A program made the position numbers and the translations under genes. The notes under the pieces were generated by a model that did not search any database, was not told where the DNA came from, and saw only the letters and a list, made by a program, of their open reading frames with translations. This document shows positions 60,418 through 64,000 of a stretch of DNA of 64,000 bases, piece by piece. Source of the DNA: JBQDBK01 sp052090825 (GTDB lineage Bacteria > Bacillota > Clostridia > Tissierellales > Peptoniphilaceae); the NCBI GenBank assembly GCA_052090825.1, contig JBQDBK010000009.1, positions 1 through 64,000 on the forward strand. Reading direction: 5' to 3'. How positions within the stretch are numbered: position 1 is the stretch's first letter; each line of letters begins with the position of its first letter.

Positions 60418-61436
60418 TATATAGCTCTTGGTATAACTACTATTATAAGTAATAATAAGAAGAATAAAATAGTATAAGCTAAATTTTGCTTTAATTCTTT
60501 CTTAGTTAAAATTAAAGTAGTTTTTTCCATTAATCTAGCTATGCATGCTCCTAAATAAGAAATTATCGGTAATATTATTAATATAGCTAAAGTCGAAGCG
60601 CCTATTCCTAAAAATCTATAAAAAGTTAAAATAATTACCATAAAAAGTGGAATATATAATTTTGATAAGCTTTTTTTGTCTAACCAAATTATAGCTAATA
60701 CCCCAACTAAAGATATTATAAATAGAATTGAAGTTATATTATTTAATAACGATATCTTAGATATGGCCGAATTATCTTTTAACTCTTGTGCATTAACATA
60801 AAAACCACCTTCATTAAAAGTAGGATTTTCATTTTCTCCCATTTTCTGAGAATTAGTAAACTTATCCACCTTTGCATTTGTTATAAATACTGAAGAAGAT
60901 GCTACTTTTTTATCTTGATTATAAATTAAATCTCTGGGCTTGTAATATAGAGTGAAAGAATATGTAGATTCTTCTTCTTGTAATGGTACTCTAATGTAAG
61001 AATTAGATTTAAACTCATAGTCTTCAGTTTTTTTATAAGAATCTCTTAAAGAAAGCTTTTCATTAAATAATTTTTCATTTACTTTGTCATAATCACCTTT
61101 AAGGGTAACCTCACTATGACTTGGAATTATATTGTCATTAAAAAAAACTTGTCTTACAGGACTTCCTAATATTCTTAAGTTAGAATCATTTCCTTGATGT
61201 AAAAACTCAATATTATATTTAATTAAACTCTCTTTTTTATCTTTAACCACACTTCTTTCAATTGTCAAATTTGAAACGTCAGTGGGATTCTTAAATAAAA
61301 GCCCACTAAATTCTGCACTTATATCATTCGACTGGCTCCAAATTGATGTTGTACTAAATTGATTAGTAAATGTGGATATGAATAAAATTAAAATAAATAT
61401 ACAAAATAAAATTAAGTTTTTAAATTTATTATTCAT
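60417..61436 (-). CDS. unrecognised multi-pass membrane protein
   Basis: A 339-residue protein with an N-terminal signal-like helix (about 7-25), a ~190-residue soluble, probably extracytoplasmic domain (WSQSNDISAEFSGLLF, SYIRVPLQEEESTYSFTLYY) and about four C-terminal membrane helices (about 230-335) ending IIVVIPRAI. No family recognised. The layout resembles a membrane-anchored surface protein or an accessory of a transporter. ATG after GGAGG. Flanked by terminators, so monocistronic. Confidence 0.75.
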   Translation of the reverse strand: MNNKFKNLILFCIFILILFISTFTNQFSTTSIWSQSNDISAEFSGLLFKNPTDVSNLTIERSVVKDKKESLIKYNIEFLHQGNDSNLRILGSPVRQVFFNDNIIPSHSEVTLKGDYDKVNEKLFNEKLSLRDSYKKTEDYEFKSNSYIRVPLQEEESTYSFTLYYKPRDLIYNQDKKVASSSVFITNAKVDKFTNSQKMGENENPTFNEGGFYVNAQELKDNSAISKISLLNNITSILFIISLVGVLAIIWLDKKSLSKLYIPLFMVIILTFYRFLGIGASTLAILIILPIISYLGACIARLMEKTTLILTKKELKQNLAYTILFFLLLLIIVVIPRAI

Positions 61437-61503
61437 ATTCTACCTCCATTATGAAAACATTTTATTATTTATATGATAACACAATAAATTAAAATAATAA
61501 ACT

Positions 61504-61533
61504 AAAAAAGAAGATAAGCTACAGCTTATCTTC
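61504..61533 (-). terminator. intrinsic terminator of potD
   Basis: GAAGATAAGCT pairs with AGCTTATCTTC (61523-61533 with 61510-61520), loop of 2, then TTTTTTAG; it includes the last codons of potD. Confidence 0.9.
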
Positions 61534-62583
61534 CATTGTTGCAGATACTTCAGTCCAAATTTTATCATAAAGAGATACAAAATCCCCTAAATCCTTATAT
61601 ACTTCTAAAGAACTTAATTTTTCATAATCTGGATATGCAACTTCCGAGTTTTTAATTTCTTCTGGTAATAATTCTTTAACTTTCTCTATAGGCGATGTAT
61701 ACCCTAATAAATATTCTGCATTTCTAGCCGCTATTTCAGGTCTACACATAAAATTAATAAATTTTTCTGCAGCCTCTTTATTATTTGCATTCTTAGGAAT
61801 TACAAAAGCATCTATCCATAAATTTGATCCTTCTTTAGGAATAACATACTTTAAATCAGGATTGTCATTTATCATAAGAGCTGCATCCCCAGAATATTGA
61901 ACTCCAATAGCTGCATCCCCTTGAACTAAAACATTTTTACCATCATCTGTTAAATATGCATAAACTAAAGGTTTTTGTTGAATTAATGCTTCCTTAGCTT
62001 CTTCTAATTCTTTTTCGTTTGTTGAATTCATAGAATATCCCAATTTTTTAAGAGCAATTGCAATTGAATCCCTTTGAGAATTATACATAATTATTTGATT
62101 TTTATATTTTTCATTCCATAAATCGTTCCAAGAATCTAAGTCCTCATTAACCATAGAACTATTATAAACTATTCCTATAGTTCCAGAAAAATATGGTACT
62201 GAATACTCATTGTTTGGGTCATATGCAGGATTTTTTAAATTTTCTGAAACTCCTTCAAAATTTTGAATATTTTCATAATTTAATTTTTGTAAACGATCTT
62301 CTCTAATTAATCTTTCTATCATATAATCTGATGGAACTAAGACATCATAAGCAGAGGTTGATTGAGTAACTTTTATATACATATCTTCATTTGAAGCAAA
62401 AGTATCATATATAACCTTTATACCAGTTTCTTTTTCAAAGTCTTTTATAGTGCTCTCATCAATATATTCTCCTGCATTATATACATTAATACTTTCTCCG
62501 TTAGTTTTAGATTTTCCGCAGGATACAATAAATAAGCCTAAACTTAAAATAACAATTAAGATAACTACTTTTTTCTTAAACAT
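61519..62583 (-). CDS. potD: spermidine/putrescine-binding lipoprotein PotD
   Basis: Solute-binding lipoprotein of a polyamine ABC importer. Signal with lipobox IVSC (Cys22), then ESINVYNAGEYIDESTIKDF, STSAYDVLVPSDYMIERLI, QGDAAIGVQYSGDAALM and LWIDAFVIPKNA, all PotD-like, in 354 residues. ATG after GAGG; last gene of the pot operon. Confidence 0.93.
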   Translation of the reverse strand: MFKKKVVILIVILSLGLFIVSCGKSKTNGESINVYNAGEYIDESTIKDFEKETGIKVIYDTFASNEDMYIKVTQSTSAYDVLVPSDYMIERLIREDRLQKLNYENIQNFEGVSENLKNPAYDPNNEYSVPYFSGTIGIVYNSSMVNEDLDSWNDLWNEKYKNQIIMYNSQRDSIAIALKKLGYSMNSTNEKELEEAKEALIQQKPLVYAYLTDDGKNVLVQGDAAIGVQYSGDAALMINDNPDLKYVIPKEGSNLWIDAFVIPKNANNKEAAEKFINFMCRPEIAARNAEYLLGYTSPIEKVKELLPEEIKNSEVAYPDYEKLSSLEVYKDLGDFVSLYDKIWTEVSATMEDKL

Positions 62584-62585
62584 TT

Positions 62586-63383
62586 TTATACCTCACTTTT
62601 TATATTTTGTTTGATATTTCTTCTATTTATTATTAATAGCAAAATTAAAATTGACATAAACATTATTGTAGAAATAGCATTTATAGAAGGATTTATACTT
62701 TTTCTTGCCATAGAATATATAGTTATTGACAAATTAGATACTCCTTGTCCTGTAGTAAAATAACTTATAACAAAATCATCTACTGATAAGGTAAAAGCCA
62801 TAAGCGCTCCAGTAAAAATACCCGGCTTAATTTGAGGAATAACTACATTTTTTAAAGCATAAAAAGGAGTTGCTCCTAAATCCATGGCGGCTTCAACAGT
62901 ATTTTTATCCATTTGTCTCAATTTTGGTAAAACAGATAGTATAACATAAGGAGTACAAAATACTATATGAGCTATTATCATTGTAGTTAAACCAAAATTT
63001 ATTAATCCAGCGGCGCTAAGTAATCCAAATAAACCCATTAAAGATATTGCTGTAACTATATCTGGATTTAAAACCGGAATATAATTAATATCAAGCATAA
63101 GCTCTCTTTTAAAGCCTTTCATATTAGAAATTCCGATGGCTGCAAAAGTTCCCAATATTGTTGAAACTACAGTAGCTATTATAGCCACTAATAAAGTATT
63201 ATAAAGGGCTTCTAAAATAGCAGTATTTTCTAAAAGAGCTTTATACCATTTTAAAGTAAATCCAGACCAAGACCCCTTTAATTTAGAATTATTAAAAGAA
63301 AAGACCATTAGCACAATTATGGGAGCGTAAAGAAAAATAAATATCAAACTAAGGTAAAATCTATCTATAAATTTTTTTACCAT
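62586..63383 (-). CDS. potC: polyamine ABC transporter permease PotC
   Basis: A 265-residue permease with about six helices and the inner-membrane EAA loop AAMDLGATPFYALKNVVIPQIKPGI. It shows PotC features LYAPIIVLMVFSFNNSK and SVDDFVISYFTTGQG. The ATG lies within the last codons of potB (7-base overlap). Confidence 0.95.
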   Translation of the reverse strand: MVKKFIDRFYLSLIFIFLYAPIIVLMVFSFNNSKLKGSWSGFTLKWYKALLENTAILEALYNTLLVAIIATVVSTILGTFAAIGISNMKGFKRELMLDINYIPVLNPDIVTAISLMGLFGLLSAAGLINFGLTTMIIAHIVFCTPYVILSVLPKLRQMDKNTVEAAMDLGATPFYALKNVVIPQIKPGIFTGALMAFTLSVDDFVISYFTTGQGVSNLSITIYSMARKSINPSINAISTIMFMSILILLLIINRRNIKQNIKSEV

Positions 63384-64000
63384 AATCCACCACTCCCTTC
63401 CTTGTCTTTATTTTTTGAAAATATATTAGACCCTACTAGGAAAATTAACATTATTAATATTAATATTATAGATATTGCAGATCCAAATGCCCAATTCCCA
63501 GTAAAAGTAAATTGTTGCTCAATAAGATTCCCGATTAAATAGAATCTATTTCCACCCAATAAATTAGATATAACAAAGGTTGAAATAGCTGGTATAAATA
63601 CCATAGTTATACCTGTTATTATACCAGGGATAGATAAAGGTAAAATAATCTTTAAAAAGACAGTCCTATTATTTGCCCCTAAATCTTTCGCAGCGTCAAT
63701 TAAGCTCTTATCTATTTTTAATAAAACAGTGTATATTGGTAAAACCATAAAAGGTAGAAAATTATATACCATACCTATCATAACGGCCTTCATATTATAC
63801 ATTATATCTAATGGCGCCAATCCTATAAGTTCTAAAAATTTATTGAGTAATCCATTATTTCCAAGCAAAGTTAACCAAGCATAAGTTCTAAGCAAAAAAT
63901 TCATCCACATTGGTATAATAAAAAGAAGTATTAAATTATTTCTAACTTTTTCAGTCATTCTAGATATTATATATGCTATTGGATAACCTATTAATAAACA
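63377..64000 (-). CDS. potB: polyamine ABC transporter permease PotB (5' end outside window)
   Basis: The frame remains open through the window edge: codons before the internal Met at 63958 read LLIGYPIAYIISRMTEK, the normal first helix of PotB, so the true start lies beyond 64000. Visible part is about 207 residues with PMWMNFLLRTYAWLTLLGNNG, the EAA loop AAKDLGANNRTVFLKIILP and TFVISNLLGG. The ATPase potA is expected upstream, out of view. Confidence 0.95.
   Translation of the reverse strand, partial: CLLIGYPIAYIISRMTEKVRNNLILLFIIPMWMNFLLRTYAWLTLLGNNGLLNKFLELIGLAPLDIMYNMKAVMIGMVYNFLPFMVLPIYTVLLKIDKSLIDAAKDLGANNRTVFLKIILPLSIPGIITGITMVFIPAISTFVISNLLGGNRFYLIGNLIEQQFTFTGNWAFGSAISIILILIMLIFLVGSNIFSKNKDKEGSGGLW

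Overview
The window looks like chromosomal core sequence of a very AT-rich, low-GC Gram-positive anaerobe. Supporting signs are clear GGAGG ribosome binding sites, sigma-A type promoters, stacked r-protein, SRP and Smc genes in Firmicutes order, rubrerythrin, a SUF operon with sufU, an ireB-ruvX-fur-rnjA block and a fused rph-rdgB gene. The gene set and order fit Clostridia/Tissierellia (Peptoniphilaceae-like). That assignment is inference. Almost everything is transcribed from the minus strand; the only convincing plus-strand gene is a CNNM/HlyC-type CBS protein at 53162-54403. I saw no phage, insertion sequence, CRISPR array or rRNA.

Layout, left to right (transcription mostly runs right to left). 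44-3475: asparagine synthetase AsnA, a zinc phospholipase C-like protein and a membrane-anchored SH3/GH18 protein. 3589-7587: operon ylxM-ffh-rpsP-KH-rimM-trmD-rplS, bounded by a perfect promoter and a terminator. 7616-16788: operon plsX-acpP-rnc-radical SAM-smc-ftsY-alr. 16820-17645: about 0.8 kb without an open frame, in which decayed lrgA and lrgB can be read. 17685-19952: rph-rdgB, a GNAT protein and tRNA-His. 19964-27570: a small type IV pilus operon (pilB, pilC, prepilin, prepilin peptidase, GspL/PilM-like protein) followed by an AIR-synthase-like gene and a cell-wall amidase. 27583-30503: topA and rubrerythrin. 30519-33663: rpmE, yqhQ-like, prmC, prfA. 33676-36174: DUF4342 protein and the KtrAB/TrkAH potassium system. 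36192-37459: infC-rpmI-rplT with an L20-type attenuated leader. 37465-39339: trmR-like and U32 genes for tRNA wobble-U modification. 39351-45290: alaS-ireB-ruvX-DUF1292-fur-rnjA. 45292-52999: sufCBDSU-rrf2-iscS-AI-2E permease. 54423-55781: an unknown gene and an SLH-domain protein. 55905-60340: HAD, ylqF, rnhB, yraN and wrecked comM/dprA. 60417-64000: an unknown membrane protein and potB(partial)-potC-potD.

The genes are mostly translation, RNA processing, protein targeting and cell-envelope housekeeping. The most unusual points are gene decay (lrgAB; a comM-dprA deletion fusion), a 10-A homopolymer that throws the conserved RNase III C-terminus out of frame, an infC gene that starts with ATT behind an L20-type leader, and a run of TTG-initiated genes. 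Others are three 11-bp-spaced direct repeats upstream of the SLH gene, a 26-residue tandem repeat in FtsY, and a pilin whose residue before the cleavage site is Ala rather than Gly. No clearly new multigene system was found.
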